A stretch of DNA of 64,000 bases from positions 1 to 64,000 of the forward strand of contig NZ_JFJZ01000001.1 of assembly GCF_002115825.1 (NCBI RefSeq), in the 5' to 3' direction. Positions 45,278-54,463 of this stretch are shown here, one piece after another. The notes beneath the pieces were generated by a model that was given only the letters and a program-made list of their open reading frames with translations, had not been told where the DNA came from and did no database searches. The DNA comes from Thalassospira sp. MCCC 1A01428. GTDB taxonomy: Bacteria > Pseudomonadota > Alphaproteobacteria > Rhodospirillales > Thalassospiraceae. Both the position numbers and the translations under genes were made by a program. Within the stretch, counting starts at the first letter, position 1, and every line of letters begins with the position of its first letter.

Positions 45278-47086
45278 TTATGGCTTTTCGCCGGACGGGG
45301 GGGCGGAAGCGGTGGTTTTGGCCGTCGCCGTTGCGGGTGCCGTAGATGGCGCACTGGCCGGTTTTGTGGCGCTGCCGGGTGAATGTGATGGTGCGCGCGG
45401 GGCCAGTTCGTTCATCAGCAGCATGTCGGCACGGCGGAATTTGGCAATTTCGGTATCAATTTCATCCTGGGGGACATCGCAGGCTGATAATACATGGTCT
45501 GACAGGCGCAGGCCGGTTTCCAGCACTTCGGGGATGGCGGCATTGGCTCCGCTGCGGGCCAATGCGCCGATATGGGAAATGTCCTGGGCGCGGGCAAAAA
45601 TTTTCAAATGCGGGTAATGCTGGCGCAGCAAGGCCACGGTTTTTTCGGTTTCATGCGGGGTGCCCATGGCAACGGCGGCCACATGGGCCTGATCGGTATG
45701 GGCCGCCCGAAAACTTTCCGGGCGCGAGCCATCGGCAAAATAAACCGGTAATCCTTCGGCACGGCCCCGTGCCACTTGCTGGGCGTCGGATTCCAGCACG
45801 ATAAAGGGAATATTCCGGGTTTTTAACAAACGCGCCAAAACGCGGCCAACGCGGCCACAGCCAATAATCAGCACATGATGTTCAACCCCTTCGGTGTGGC
45901 TTTCAATTTCACCAAGCTGGTCGGTTTCGCGCGGGTGCAGGATATCTTCCAGCTTTTTGCCCAGGCTGATCAGGCTGGGTGTTACGGCCATGGAAATGGC
46001 AACAATCGGCACAAGAATGGCGGCAAGATCGGGGGTGATGGCACCGTTTTGGGCGGCCAGTGTAAACATCACAAAGGCAAATTCGCCGCCGCCCGCAAGC
46101 CCCATTGCAATGCGGATCGAAACGGCACGGTCAAACCGTGTTGCCAGCGACAGTACAAACAGGATTGCGGCCTTGATCAACAGCAGGGCCACCACGCCCA
46201 AAATCACCGTGATCGCGTGATTGTAAACCACCCCGATATCGACCGACATGCCAACCGACATGAAAAACAGCGATAGAAACACCCCGCGAAACGGGGCAAT
46301 GTCGGCTTCGATCTGATGGCGAAATTCGGTTTCGGCCAACATGACGCCGGCAATAAACGCGCCCAGCGCCATGGAAAGACCTGCCATTTCGGTCAGGGTG
46401 CTGGCGGCCAGCACCGCAAACAGGGTGCCAATGGCAAACAGTTCGGGGTTGTGCAGGGCGGCAATGGCGCGAAACATCGGACGTAATAAATACCGCCCGG
46501 CCAGCAACAAAAGGGCAACCGCACCAAACCCGGCCAGAATACTGACCCACGGGCTGGTGGTGCTGGTGGTGTTGCCCGCCGCCTGCACCATGATCAAAAA
46601 CGGCCCGACCGACACGTCTTGCAACAGCAAAACCGCCAATGCAGCCCGGCCAAAACGGGTATGTAACTGACGTTCATCGGATAATTGCTTAAGAATGATT
46701 GCCGTTGATGACAGGGCCAGCGCGCCAGCAATGACCAATGCAGCGGGCAGGGGTAAATCAATTGCCACCAGGGCGATAAAGCCGATGCCCAGCGTCACCA
46801 GAATTTGCAATACGCCAAGGGCGGCAAATTTGCCGCCAATCACGCGCAACCGTTCGCGCGACAGCTCCAGCCCGATCATGAACAACAAGAACACCACGCC
46901 CAGTTCGGCAACGGTGGAAATATCCCTGTTGCTGGGAATAAGCCCCAACCCGAAAGGGCCGATCACCAACCCGCCCACCAGAAACCCGATAATCGAGTTG
47001 GCCCGCAAACGCTGGGCAAGGGGCACTGCAATCACGGCAGCGCTTAAAATCAGGAACAGCTCGAACAGCACATTGCTATGAGGCAT
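45278..47086 (-). CDS. CPA2-family monovalent cation:proton antiporter (KefB-like)
   Basis: Inner-membrane antiporter of 602 residues. The first 390 residues carry about twelve helices of the Na/H-exchanger fold (ANSIIGFLVGGLVIGP, GVVFLLFMIGLELSRERL, ALALSSTAIILKQL). A cytoplasmic TrkA-N domain follows with HVLIIGCGRVGRVLARLL, which binds NAD(H) or nucleotides. The C-terminal 45 residues are Ala/Pro/Ser/Thr-rich and probably disordered. K+ efflux is the usual role; the ion is not certain. The ATG at 47086 starts the first helix correctly; an upstream in-frame start is less likely. Confidence 0.92.
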   Translation of the reverse strand: MPHSNVLFELFLILSAAVIAVPLAQRLRANSIIGFLVGGLVIGPFGLGLIPSNRDISTVAELGVVFLLFMIGLELSRERLRVIGGKFAALGVLQILVTLGIGFIALVAIDLPLPAALVIAGALALSSTAIILKQLSDERQLHTRFGRAALAVLLLQDVSVGPFLIMVQAAGNTTSTTSPWVSILAGFGAVALLLLAGRYLLRPMFRAIAALHNPELFAIGTLFAVLAASTLTEMAGLSMALGAFIAGVMLAETEFRHQIEADIAPFRGVFLSLFFMSVGMSVDIGVVYNHAITVILGVVALLLIKAAILFVLSLATRFDRAVSIRIAMGLAGGGEFAFVMFTLAAQNGAITPDLAAILVPIVAISMAVTPSLISLGKKLEDILHPRETDQLGEIESHTEGVEHHVLIIGCGRVGRVLARLLKTRNIPFIVLESDAQQVARGRAEGLPVYFADGSRPESFRAAHTDQAHVAAVAMGTPHETEKTVALLRQHYPHLKIFARAQDISHIGALARSGANAAIPEVLETGLRLSDHVLSACDVPQDEIDTEIAKFRRADMLLMNELAPRAPSHSPGSATKPASAPSTAPATATAKTTASAPPSGEKP

Positions 47087-47574
47087 GAATGATCTTCCAG
47101 GGTCGTTAAATTCGCGGCCAGTCAACAAACGGTCCCGGTTGCGTGCAGCATAGCAAAACGGGGTGAAAAAACGATGTAAATCTGGTTTTTACGGTGTGTG
47201 TTTGCGCGGGAAAGTTGCTTTTAGGCATCGGTTTATAAAGGTTTTCAAGATGATTTTACGATGTCGGCGGGGCATTGTGCCCGATATTGTCCAGGTTCTG
47301 GTTTGACATTTTCAAGTGTTGTTTGGCGATGTTTCAATTTCAATGAGCGGGGCTGGAAAACCGGTTTCTGGCAGGAGAAAAAGGTCACATCCCGTTTGAC
47401 GCATTGTGTTTTTAAAGATGTGCCATATGTAATGTCACATTCAGGCGGCGATCGGCTGTGTTTTAGGTAACAACACGATAATACAGGGCTGGTCAGTTAT
47501 GCCTGCGATCCGCTATTTGGGGACACAGCTTGCGTTTGCAGGGTGGCAGTGCCATCTTGCGCGGCAGTGCCCGG
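47087..47574. other. Divergent promoter region between the two antiporter genes
   Basis: About 490 bases without a gene I can support. They must contain the promoters of the CPA2 gene (minus) and the Ca/Na antiporter gene (plus). Bases 47160-47480 are AT-richer. No repeat, RNA or clear operator stands out. Confidence 0.5.
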
Positions 47575-48579
47575 ATGAAACAGGGCACATTTTTTTTAAT
47601 AAAAAACGGCGGACCGGTTTTGGAACAGCTTATACCCTATTTACAGATATTAGCCGGATTGGTGCTTTTGACGGTCGGAGGCGAATTTATGGTTCGCGGG
47701 GCCGTTGGTCTGGCGCTGTTGATGGGGATTTCCAAGGTCATTGTCGGGCTTACCATTGTTGCTGCGGGCACATCGGCACCTGAATTTGTGGTGTCGCTGA
47801 ACGCGGCCCTTGCCGGGTCGGGCGATATTGCGATGGGGAATGTGGTTGGCTCGAATATTGCCAATATTTTGCTGATTTTGGGGGCTGTCGCTGTTTTAAA
47901 ACCGATTGCTGCCAGCCGGACCACCACCGTTCGGGATGGCGGGGCCATGTTAATAGGCACTTTGCTGTTTATCGGGTTTTGCATGTTTGGTGTGATCGAC
48001 CGCTGGGCGGGGTTGCTGATGCTCGCAGTGCTGATCGGCATGTGGTATTTCACCTATAAACATGACAAGCAAAATCCCGGTGATGCCAGTTCGCTGCACG
48101 AAGATGAGGCCGACGAAGTCGGCGAAGCCCCGTCGGGCTGGACTAAACCGGTTGTTGCCACAGTCGTTGGCGTGGTGGGCCTGACATTTGGTGCCGATTT
48201 GCTGGTGGATGGTGGTGTAACCGTCGCGCGCGATTTTGGTGTGTCGGAAGCCGTGATTGGCTTGACGCTGGTGGCGTTTGGTACGTCCTTGCCCGAACTG
48301 GCCGCTTCAATGGTTGCGGCATTTCGTGGGCATTCGGATGTGGCGCTGGGAAATGTTTTTGGCTCGAACCTGCTTAACCTGCTGGTGATTATTGGCGGTG
48401 TTTCGGTAATTTCCCCCATTTCGGTTCCCGCGCAAATCGCCCAGTCCGATATCTGGATTATGCTGGCGGTTACGGTGGCGGTGCTGGTGGTGGCATTTTG
48501 CGCCAAACGGATCGGGCGTATTGCCGGGGCTGTTTTTATGGCAGCCTATGCCGGTTATATCGGCATGTTGTTTGCCTGA
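47575..48579 (+). CDS. Calcium/sodium antiporter, YrbG/CaCA family
   Basis: Inner-membrane cation exchanger of about 334 residues with two inverted halves. Each half has an alpha-repeat: GLTIVAAGTSAPEFVVSLNA with GNVVGSNIANILLI, and GLTLVAFGTSLPELAASMVA with GNVFGSNLLNLLVI. The acidic residues in these GTS-PE motifs bind Ca2+. A hydrophilic loop (KHDKQNPGDASS onwards) separates the halves. The ATG at 47575 is the best start, but the ribosome-binding site is weak and a TTG nearer the first helix is possible. Confidence 0.92.
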   Translation: MKQGTFFLIKNGGPVLEQLIPYLQILAGLVLLTVGGEFMVRGAVGLALLMGISKVIVGLTIVAAGTSAPEFVVSLNAALAGSGDIAMGNVVGSNIANILLILGAVAVLKPIAASRTTTVRDGGAMLIGTLLFIGFCMFGVIDRWAGLLMLAVLIGMWYFTYKHDKQNPGDASSLHEDEADEVGEAPSGWTKPVVATVVGVVGLTFGADLLVDGGVTVARDFGVSEAVIGLTLVAFGTSLPELAASMVAAFRGHSDVALGNVFGSNLLNLLVIIGGVSVISPISVPAQIAQSDIWIMLAVTVAVLVVAFCAKRIGRIAGAVFMAAYAGYIGMLFA

Positions 48580-48659
48580 ACAAATAAAAGGGGCAGGATG
48601 CCGATCATGGCAATCCTCCCGGATGACGATAATTAAATGGCAGGAAACGGATAAAAGCG

Positions 48660-49430
48660 ATGACGGACAATTTGCCAAAAACCGCCCTTGTCACAGGGGC
48701 TGCCAAACGGATCGGGCGTGTGATTGCGCTGGATCTGGCCGGGCAGGGCTATGATATTGTTCTTCATTGTAACCGCTCGCGGGATGCCGCCAATGAACTG
48801 GCAACGGATATTCGCGATATGGGCCGCAAATGCCATGTCGTGTGCGCCGATTTGTCGCGCGAGGAAGAAACCACCGGTATCATGGCGGCAGCGCATGATG
48901 CCCTTGGCCCGGTCGGGCTATTGGTTAATAACGCATCGACCTTTGATTATGATGATGTGAAAACGGCAACCCGTGAAAGCTGGGACTTTCACATGGAAGT
49001 CAATTTGCGTGCACCTTTTGTGTTGTCACAGACCTTCGCGCGCCAGTTGCCCGAAGACGCAGGCGGGTTGATTGTCAATATTATTGACCAGCGGGTGTGG
49101 AATCTGACGCCGCATTTTACCACCTATAGCCTGTCCAAGGCCGGGTTATGGACCTTGACCCAAACCCTGTCGCTGGGGTTGGCACCGCGTATTCGGGTAA
49201 ATGGTATTGGCCCGGGGCCGGTATTGCCCAGCGTGCGGCAAAGCCAGGAAGATTTCGATGCCCAGTGCCGCAAAACACCGTTGGGAATTGGGACATCGCC
49301 GCAGCAGATTTGCGACGCGATACGATTTTTTCTTGCAGCACCCGCTGTCACCGGGCAAATGTTAGCCCTTGATGGTGGGCAACATATGAATTGGGCGCCT
49401 TGCGACAGTAACGAACAGCCTGTCGAATAA
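48660..49430 (+). CDS. SDR oxidoreductase, probable pteridine reductase (PTR1/FolM-like)
   Basis: NADPH-type short-chain reductase of 256 residues. TGAAKRIG (12-19) is the cofactor motif typical of pteridine reductases. The catalytic Ser of ordinary SDRs is replaced by Asp143, with Tyr156 and Lys160; the spacings 13 and 17 equal those of the Asp-Tyr-Lys triad of Leishmania PTR1. NNAS (90-93) and ALDGGQH fit the fold. folB follows 72 bases downstream, so a role in reducing dihydropterins or dihydrofolate is likely. It might replace or supplement a standard dihydrofolate reductase. Confidence 0.85.
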   Translation: MTDNLPKTALVTGAAKRIGRVIALDLAGQGYDIVLHCNRSRDAANELATDIRDMGRKCHVVCADLSREEETTGIMAAAHDALGPVGLLVNNASTFDYDDVKTATRESWDFHMEVNLRAPFVLSQTFARQLPEDAGGLIVNIIDQRVWNLTPHFTTYSLSKAGLWTLTQTLSLGLAPRIRVNGIGPGPVLPSVRQSQEDFDAQCRKTPLGIGTSPQQICDAIRFFLAAPAVTGQMLALDGGQHMNWAPCDSNEQPVE

Positions 49431-49502
49431 CCCGCACTGCCATGCCGATGCTGGCGGTTTGTGCCAGTTGCCCCCACCCGCGCAGCACGAAGGAAAACAA
49501 AC

Positions 49503-49928
49503 ATGACCGCAGGTCTGAAACAGGACGATAACATCACCACCTTGCCCTATGCCGATCAGGCAGGCAGCTTGCGGCGCGTCTTTGTGCGCGACATGGTGAT
49601 CAATACCTCGATCGGGGTTTACGACTTTGAAAAGGATGTCCCCCAGCGCGTGCGCATCAACCTGGATTTATCCGTGGTCGAGGGTGAAGGCCCCAAGAAT
49701 GACGAATTGCAAAATGTGCTGTGTTACGAGGAACTGGTGAACGGCGTGCGCGCAATTTGTGCAACCGGCCATGTGAACCTTGTGGAAACCCTGAGCGAGA
49801 AAATTGCCGAGATGTGTTTGACCGATCGCCGGGTGCGCAAGGTCTGTGTGCGGGTCGAAAAACTGGATGTGTTTGACGATGTCGCCGCGGTCGGGGTCGA
49901 AATTGAGCGGTTCAATCTCGCGCGGTGA
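49503..49928 (+). CDS. folB: Dihydroneopterin aldolase
   Basis: FolB converts 7,8-dihydroneopterin into 6-hydroxymethyl-dihydropterin in folate synthesis. The protein has 141 residues: a variable start, then VFVRDMVINTSIGVYDFEK, with the Glu and Tyr of the active site, the central CYEELVNGVRAI, and the ETLSEKIAEMCL segment. AAGGAAAA upstream supports the ATG at 49503. It stands between the pteridine-reductase-like gene and uvrC. Confidence 0.93.
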   Translation: MTAGLKQDDNITTLPYADQAGSLRRVFVRDMVINTSIGVYDFEKDVPQRVRINLDLSVVEGEGPKNDELQNVLCYEELVNGVRAICATGHVNLVETLSEKIAEMCLTDRRVRKVCVRVEKLDVFDDVAAVGVEIERFNLAR

Positions 49929-50363
49929 TATCAGCGTTTTGAAATGTATAAATGCCGATATCGGGGCCATTATCATGGCGAATCTGTGATTCCCTAAGGG
50001 CGAATCGCTTTGGTCGTTTATGCACAAGCATTCCTGGCGACAAAAACATAGGGGTAAAAAGATATTTTACGGTAAGATTACGGAATGTTTTCAGGTTGAC
50101 AGTATTTTTAGTTAATAAAATCAAATACTTAGTATTTATGCCTAAAATATGGGCAATTCATAGAACGTTAAGACTCCCAACGGCTGTAGAGTTCAGCCCC
50201 CCTATTACCCACATACTTATCCACAGGGTTGGTGGAAACTTTTCCAGGGGTACGATTCCCTTAACAATCCGTAATTATCTAAGCTGATTCGGCTAGACCA
50301 TCGTATAGAAAACCGGCCATTGGCGACCAAAAGCCCGTTAATTGCACAATCCAGGACCTTCTG
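49929..50363. other. AT-rich intergenic region upstream of uvrC
   Basis: No gene is visible in these 435 bases. Bases 50040-50170 are AT-rich and contain TTGACA (50096-50101), a possible -35 element, without a well-spaced -10. A single perfect DnaA box (ttatccaca, 50217-50225) lies about 140 bases before uvrC; one box alone does not make an origin. Confidence 0.5.
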
Positions 50364-52280
50364 ATGACTTCCCCCGCACCCTCTTCTTCCACACCGCGTG
50401 ACATTGAACTGTCGCTGGATGATCTTCATGACGGAAAAGCCGGTCGTGGGGTGGCGGCAATTCAACATGCGTTAAAGACAATGCCGGGGTCACCAGGCGT
50501 TTATCGCATGATCGACGAAAAGGAACGGGTCCTGTATGTCGGTAAGGCTAAAAATCTGAAAAAACGGGTTACCAGCTATACCCATATTGCGCGTCTGGCC
50601 CTGCGCATTGCGCGAATGGTGGCGCAAACGGTGCGGATGGAAATTATTACCACCCATACCGAAGCCGAAGCCCTGCTGCTTGAATCCAACCTGATCAAAA
50701 AGCTCAAGCCGCGTTACAACATTCTGCTGCGCGACGACAAAAGTTTCCCCTATATCCTGATCACCGAGGATCACGGCTATCCGCGTATTGTTAAACATCG
50801 CGGGGCACGGGCCAAGGATGGCAGCTGTTTTGGGCCTTTTGCCTCTGCCTGGGCGGTGAACAATACCATTAACCATTTGCAGCGTGCCTTTTTGCTGCGC
50901 TCCTGTACCGATTCTGTTTTTGCCAACCGCTCGCGCCCGTGTTTGCTTTATCAAATCAAACGCTGTTCCGGCCCCTGTGTTGATCGTATTTCAAAACCTG
51001 AATATGACGGGCTGGTTGATATTTGCCGCGATTTTCTGTCCGGGCGCAGCAAAGTAATCCTCAAGCAGCTTGAGGCCAGCATGCTTGCGGCATCGGAAAA
51101 CATGGAATTTGAAAAGGCGGCCATGTATCGCGACCGCATTCGGGCGCTGTCGCAAATTCAGTCGCATCAGGATATCAACCTGGAAGGGCTGGAAGAAGCC
51201 GACGTGATTGCCCTGCATCATGAAGGCGGGCAAAGCTGTGTGCAGGTGTTCTTTTTCCGTAGCGGCTCCAACTATGGTAACCGGTCCTATTTTCCGCGCC
51301 ATGAACAGTCCGCCGAAATTCCCGAAATTCTTTCGGCCTTTGTTGGCCAGTTTTATGCCAATAAACCGGCCCCGCGCCAGGTGCTGCTAAGCCATGAAAT
51401 TGAAGGCCAGAAACTGGTCGAGGAAGCCCTGTGCATTAACAATGGCTACAAGGTTGAACTGCATGTGCCCAAGCGTGGCGGCAAGCGTAATCTGGTGGAC
51501 CATGCCCTGACCAATGCCCGCGAGGCCCTGGGGCGCCGTATGGCGGAAAGTGCGTCGCAACGCAAATTGCTCGATGGCCTGGCCGACAAACTGGACCTTG
51601 ATAGCCCGCCTGAACGTATTGAAGTTTACGATAACAGCCATATTCAGGGAACCAACATGGTTGGCGGCATGATTGTTGCCGGGCCGGAAGGGTTTATGAA
51701 AAATGCCTATCGCAAATTCAACATCAAGGGCGACATCGCACCGGGCGACGACTTTGCGATGATGCGCGAAGTGCTTACCCGCCGCTTTGCCCGTGCGCAA
51801 AAAGAAGACCCGGACCGTGAAAATGGTACCTGGCCCGACCTGTGTCTGATTGACGGCGGCCTCGGCCAGCTAGGTGTGGCGCGACAGGTGCTGGAAGATC
51901 TGGGCATTGAAGATGTGATGCTGGTCGGCGTTGCCAAGGGGGTGGACCGTAACGCGGGCAAGGAAGTGTTGCATATTCCCGGCAAGGCCCCGGTGCGGTT
52001 GGACCAGAAAGACCCGATCCTGTATTTCATTCAGCGCTTGCGCGATGAAGCACACCGTTGGGCGATTGGCACGCACCGTGCCAAACGGTCCAAACAGATT
52101 GGCAAAAGCGTGCTTGATGATGTGCCGGGCATTGGCGGGGCGCGCAAAAAGGCATTGCTGCATCATTTTGGGTCTGCCCGCGGTGTGGCGGATGCCGGGT
52201 TGGCGGACCTTGAAGCGGTGGACGGCATTAGTGCCGCCATTGCCCGCAAAATCTATGGTCATTTCCATAGCGACGATTAA
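50364..52280 (+). CDS. uvrC: Excinuclease ABC subunit C
   Basis: UvrC makes both incisions around a DNA lesion together with UvrB. The 638 residues show the GIY-YIG nuclease at the N-terminus ([20 protein letters not shown]), the UVR helical hairpin that binds UvrB ([16 protein letters not shown]), the RNase H-like nuclease ([20 protein letters not shown]) and C-terminal helix-hairpin-helix motifs ([16 protein letters not shown]). A purine-poor leader precedes the ATG. In related bacteria uvrC is followed by pgsA; here 8.5 kb of other genes lie between. Confidence 0.97.
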   Translation: MTSPAPSSSTPRDIELSLDDLHDGKAGRGVAAIQHALKTMPGSPGVYRMIDEKERVLYVGKAKNLKKRVTSYTHIARLALRIARMVAQTVRMEIITTHTEAEALLLESNLIKKLKPRYNILLRDDKSFPYILITEDHGYPRIVKHRGARAKDGSCFGPFASAWAVNNTINHLQRAFLLRSCTDSVFANRSRPCLLYQIKRCSGPCVDRISKPEYDGLVDICRDFLSGRSKVILKQLEASMLAASENMEFEKAAMYRDRIRALSQIQSHQDINLEGLEEADVIALHHEGGQSCVQVFFFRSGSNYGNRSYFPRHEQSAEIPEILSAFVGQFYANKPAPRQVLLSHEIEGQKLVEEALCINNGYKVELHVPKRGGKRNLVDHALTNAREALGRRMAESASQRKLLDGLADKLDLDSPPERIEVYDNSHIQGTNMVGGMIVAGPEGFMKNAYRKFNIKGDIAPGDDFAMMREVLTRRFARAQKEDPDRENGTWPDLCLIDGGLGQLGVARQVLEDLGIEDVMLVGVAKGVDRNAGKEVLHIPGKAPVRLDQKDPILYFIQRLRDEAHRWAIGTHRAKRSKQIGKSVLDDVPGIGGARKKALLHHFGSARGVADAGLADLEAVDGISAAIARKIYGHFHSDD

Positions 52281-52309
52281 GGGCAGCTTTGCCCTGGTAT
52301 CTATAAATT

Positions 52310-52351
52310 TGTATCAGGCAGGGTCAATAACGGTCTGCCTGATACATTTTT
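52310..52351 (+). terminator. Terminator after uvrC
   Basis: Perfect 12-bp stem tgtatcaggcag/ctgcctgataca (52310-52321 and 52335-52346) with a 13-base loop, then five T. It also separates uvrC from the opposing catabolic operon. Confidence 0.85.
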
Positions 52352-52359
52352 CAAATCGC

Positions 52360-52884
52360 CTAGCGAATGAACTGGTCGACATAATCGGCACCAAGGCCGA
52401 TTTTGGTGTAATGGGCGCGGCACATGTCGATTTTGGTAAAAACATCTTCATAGCCCATGTGTTTTCCCCATGGGTCGACATAATACATCACGCCGTTAAC
52501 CTGAAACATCGTGATCATTTCCTCGACATCATCGGGAACAACAAGGGTATGGGTTTCGCCGGGCGGTTCGTAAACATAGCCGCCTTCATTGGCGACCCAG
52601 TCATGCTCCAGATAATGCCAGCGCCCCTTAAGGACCATGCCATGCACCGGGTTGGGGTGGCGGTGGCGGCTAAGCACGCCCGATTTTCGCACTTTTAATA
52701 AATTCACCCAGTACCCCTGGCTGGCATTCAGGCATAGCGGGCGAAACCACACATTTTCGGCCTGTGGTACCCAAATGCGGTCATCCTTGGGGATGGCATG
52801 TTCTACCACAATGTCGCGTCCGGCTTCGGCGGGCATCGCCAGTTGATAGGGCATTTTGGCCTGATCCTGGCTGTCCTTGGTCAT
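52360..52884 (-). CDS. Cupin protein, 2,4'-dihydroxyacetophenone dioxygenase family
   Basis: Cupin of 174 residues. RHRHPNPVHGMVLKG with a following Glu (YLEHDW) and the late His (PPGETHTLVV) supply the metal ligands of cupin motifs 1 and 2. Sequence features (DRIWVPQ, WFRPL, SRHRHPNPVHG) are those of the family named after 2,4'-dihydroxyacetophenone dioxygenase, which cleaves a C-C bond beside a carbonyl with oxygen. Family members vary, so the true reaction is open. It is the last gene of the minus-strand operon that starts with the GntR regulator. Confidence 0.82.
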   Translation of the reverse strand: MTKDSQDQAKMPYQLAMPAEAGRDIVVEHAIPKDDRIWVPQAENVWFRPLCLNASQGYWVNLLKVRKSGVLSRHRHPNPVHGMVLKGRWHYLEHDWVANEGGYVYEPPGETHTLVVPDDVEEMITMFQVNGVMYYVDPWGKHMGYEDVFTKIDMCRAHYTKIGLGADYVDQFIR

Positions 52885-52932
52885 TTGTCTCTCCTTGATC
52901 TTTACGATCCGTCTGGGGGATTAAAGGTGATT

Positions 52933-53625
52933 TTACATCACGCCATAGGTGGCAAAGGCTTCGGTCGCACTCATGCCGCCCTTGATGGCATCCGCAACGA
53001 TGTTTTCGCTTTTGACTTTTTCAAGCGCGCGGGCGATGGCTTCATGTTCGGCCTCGGCGGGGATGGCAAGCACCCCTTCTTCGTCGCCAAACAGCAGTGT
53101 TCCCGGAGCAATCTTGACACCGCCAATTTCGATGGTGCAGCGATAATCGATCACCTTGCCGCGCGGTCCCTGATCCTGGGCATAAATGCCCCGGCAAAAT
53201 GCAGGAAAGCCAAGGCTGCGAATACCAGCAGCATCGCGGACATAGCCATCAAGGATCGCCCCGGCTGCTTTGAGGTGCAGCGCACGGGTCGACATCAGTT
53301 CGCCCCACAGCGCATAACGAAGCGACGCGCCGGTTGCGATGTAAATCTCGTTTTCGCGCAAGTCATCCAAAGCCTCCAGCATCAGGCCAAACGGCTTGTT
53401 CGCCAGCGGCCCGTTTGATGCCGGGTGGCCCAAATCGAAAATATCGGCTTCTAATACCGGCATTGCCCGCCCGGCAATTTTAGTGCCCGGTTGCAACGGG
53501 GCAATTTCGGGCGGCAAAAACTGACGGGTCAGGCCCATTTGGTCCAGAACATCGCCAATCACGGCGGTAAACAGGTTGCTTTTCAGGGTTTTGAAAAGGG
53601 CGGCGTCGCTGTCAAAATTTGTCAT
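52933..53625 (-). CDS. RraA-family protein (aldolase/decarboxylase-like)
   Basis: RraA-fold protein of 230 residues. Key motifs: GELMSTRALHLKAAGAILDG with the following YVRD (active-site Arg and Asp of the HMG/CHA aldolase branch) and GDEEGVLAIP. True RraA proteins inhibiting RNase E are shorter, about 160 residues; longer ones in catabolic operons act as 4-hydroxy-4-methyl-2-oxoglutarate-type aldolases or oxaloacetate decarboxylases. Its place between an SDR and a cupin in a transport operon supports an enzymatic role. It is 48 bases upstream of the cupin gene. Confidence 0.85.
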   Translation of the reverse strand: MTNFDSDAALFKTLKSNLFTAVIGDVLDQMGLTRQFLPPEIAPLQPGTKIAGRAMPVLEADIFDLGHPASNGPLANKPFGLMLEALDDLRENEIYIATGASLRYALWGELMSTRALHLKAAGAILDGYVRDAAGIRSLGFPAFCRGIYAQDQGPRGKVIDYRCTIEIGGVKIAPGTLLFGDEEGVLAIPAEAEHEAIARALEKVKSENIVADAIKGGMSATEAFATYGVM

Positions 53626-53652
53626 GGTGAAATCCTTTCGTCACCGGCGGGG

Positions 53653-54387
53653 TTAATTGGCCGAAAATCCGCCATCCACCGGCAAGATTGATCCGGTCAC
53701 AAATCCGGCCTGGTCTGATGCCAAAAACAGGGCTGGTCCCACCAGATCATCGGGTGTGCCCCAGCGTTGCATGGGGGTGCGGGCAATGATTTGTGCGTTG
53801 CGTTCGCTGTTTTTTTCCAGTGCCGCTGTTAAATCGGTTTTAATCCAGCCCGGGGCCAGGGCATTTACGCGAATGCCGTCTGGTGCCCAGGCACTCGCCA
53901 GCGATTTGGTCAGTTGGCCAATGCCGCCCTTGGATGCCGAATAGGCAGGGGAAAAGGCACTGCCAAAAAATGTCAGCATTGATGCGGTGTTGATGATGCA
54001 ACCACGGCTTTGCGTCAAAAGCGGTTTTGCCGCCTCGCAACAGCGCAGCGTGCCGGTCAGGTTAACGTCGATCACCTGTTCAAAGCCGCTGGCGGTAAAT
54101 TCGGCCCCGTTGCGGCGAATGATCCCGGCACAATTCACCAGCACATCAAGCCGGTCCAGGGTCGAAAAAAAGGCCTGTACCGCTTCTGTATTGGTAACAT
54201 CAAGTGTTTGAAATTCAAGAATATCACCTGAAAAAGCAGGTGGAGCGGCCGGTTCGATGCCGGTGGCAATAACATGGGGCTTGTCATTGCCATTGCCGTG
54301 CTGGTCATTCCCTTGCCGGGCAAAGCCGGTGGCAATGGCATGGCCAATCCCGCTGGAGCCGCCGATAACGACAATCGTTCTGGTCAT
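53653..54387 (-). CDS. SDR-family oxidoreductase
   Basis: Short-chain dehydrogenase of 244 residues with the classical pattern: GGSSGIG cofactor motif at the N-terminus, NCAGIIRR, then Ser-Tyr-Lys (Tyr and Lys in AYSASKGG), and PGWIKTDLT. It ends GSILPVDGGFSAN, as in many sugar-acid or hydroxy-acid dehydrogenases. The ATG at 54387 has AGAGG upstream and starts at the first beta strand; a longer in-frame start is unlikely. It lies 76 bases after tctA and 27 bases before the RraA-like gene in the operon. Substrate unknown. Confidence 0.9.
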   Translation of the reverse strand: MTRTIVVIGGSSGIGHAIATGFARQGNDQHGNGNDKPHVIATGIEPAAPPAFSGDILEFQTLDVTNTEAVQAFFSTLDRLDVLVNCAGIIRRNGAEFTASGFEQVIDVNLTGTLRCCEAAKPLLTQSRGCIINTASMLTFFGSAFSPAYSASKGGIGQLTKSLASAWAPDGIRVNALAPGWIKTDLTAALEKNSERNAQIIARTPMQRWGTPDDLVGPALFLASDQAGFVTGSILPVDGGFSAN

Positions 54388-54463
54388 GGGAACCTCTGAT
54401 AAGCAAAATAGCCAGATGGTGGCACTATGGATACATGGGGCGCAGGGTGCGGGCAGGAATGGG

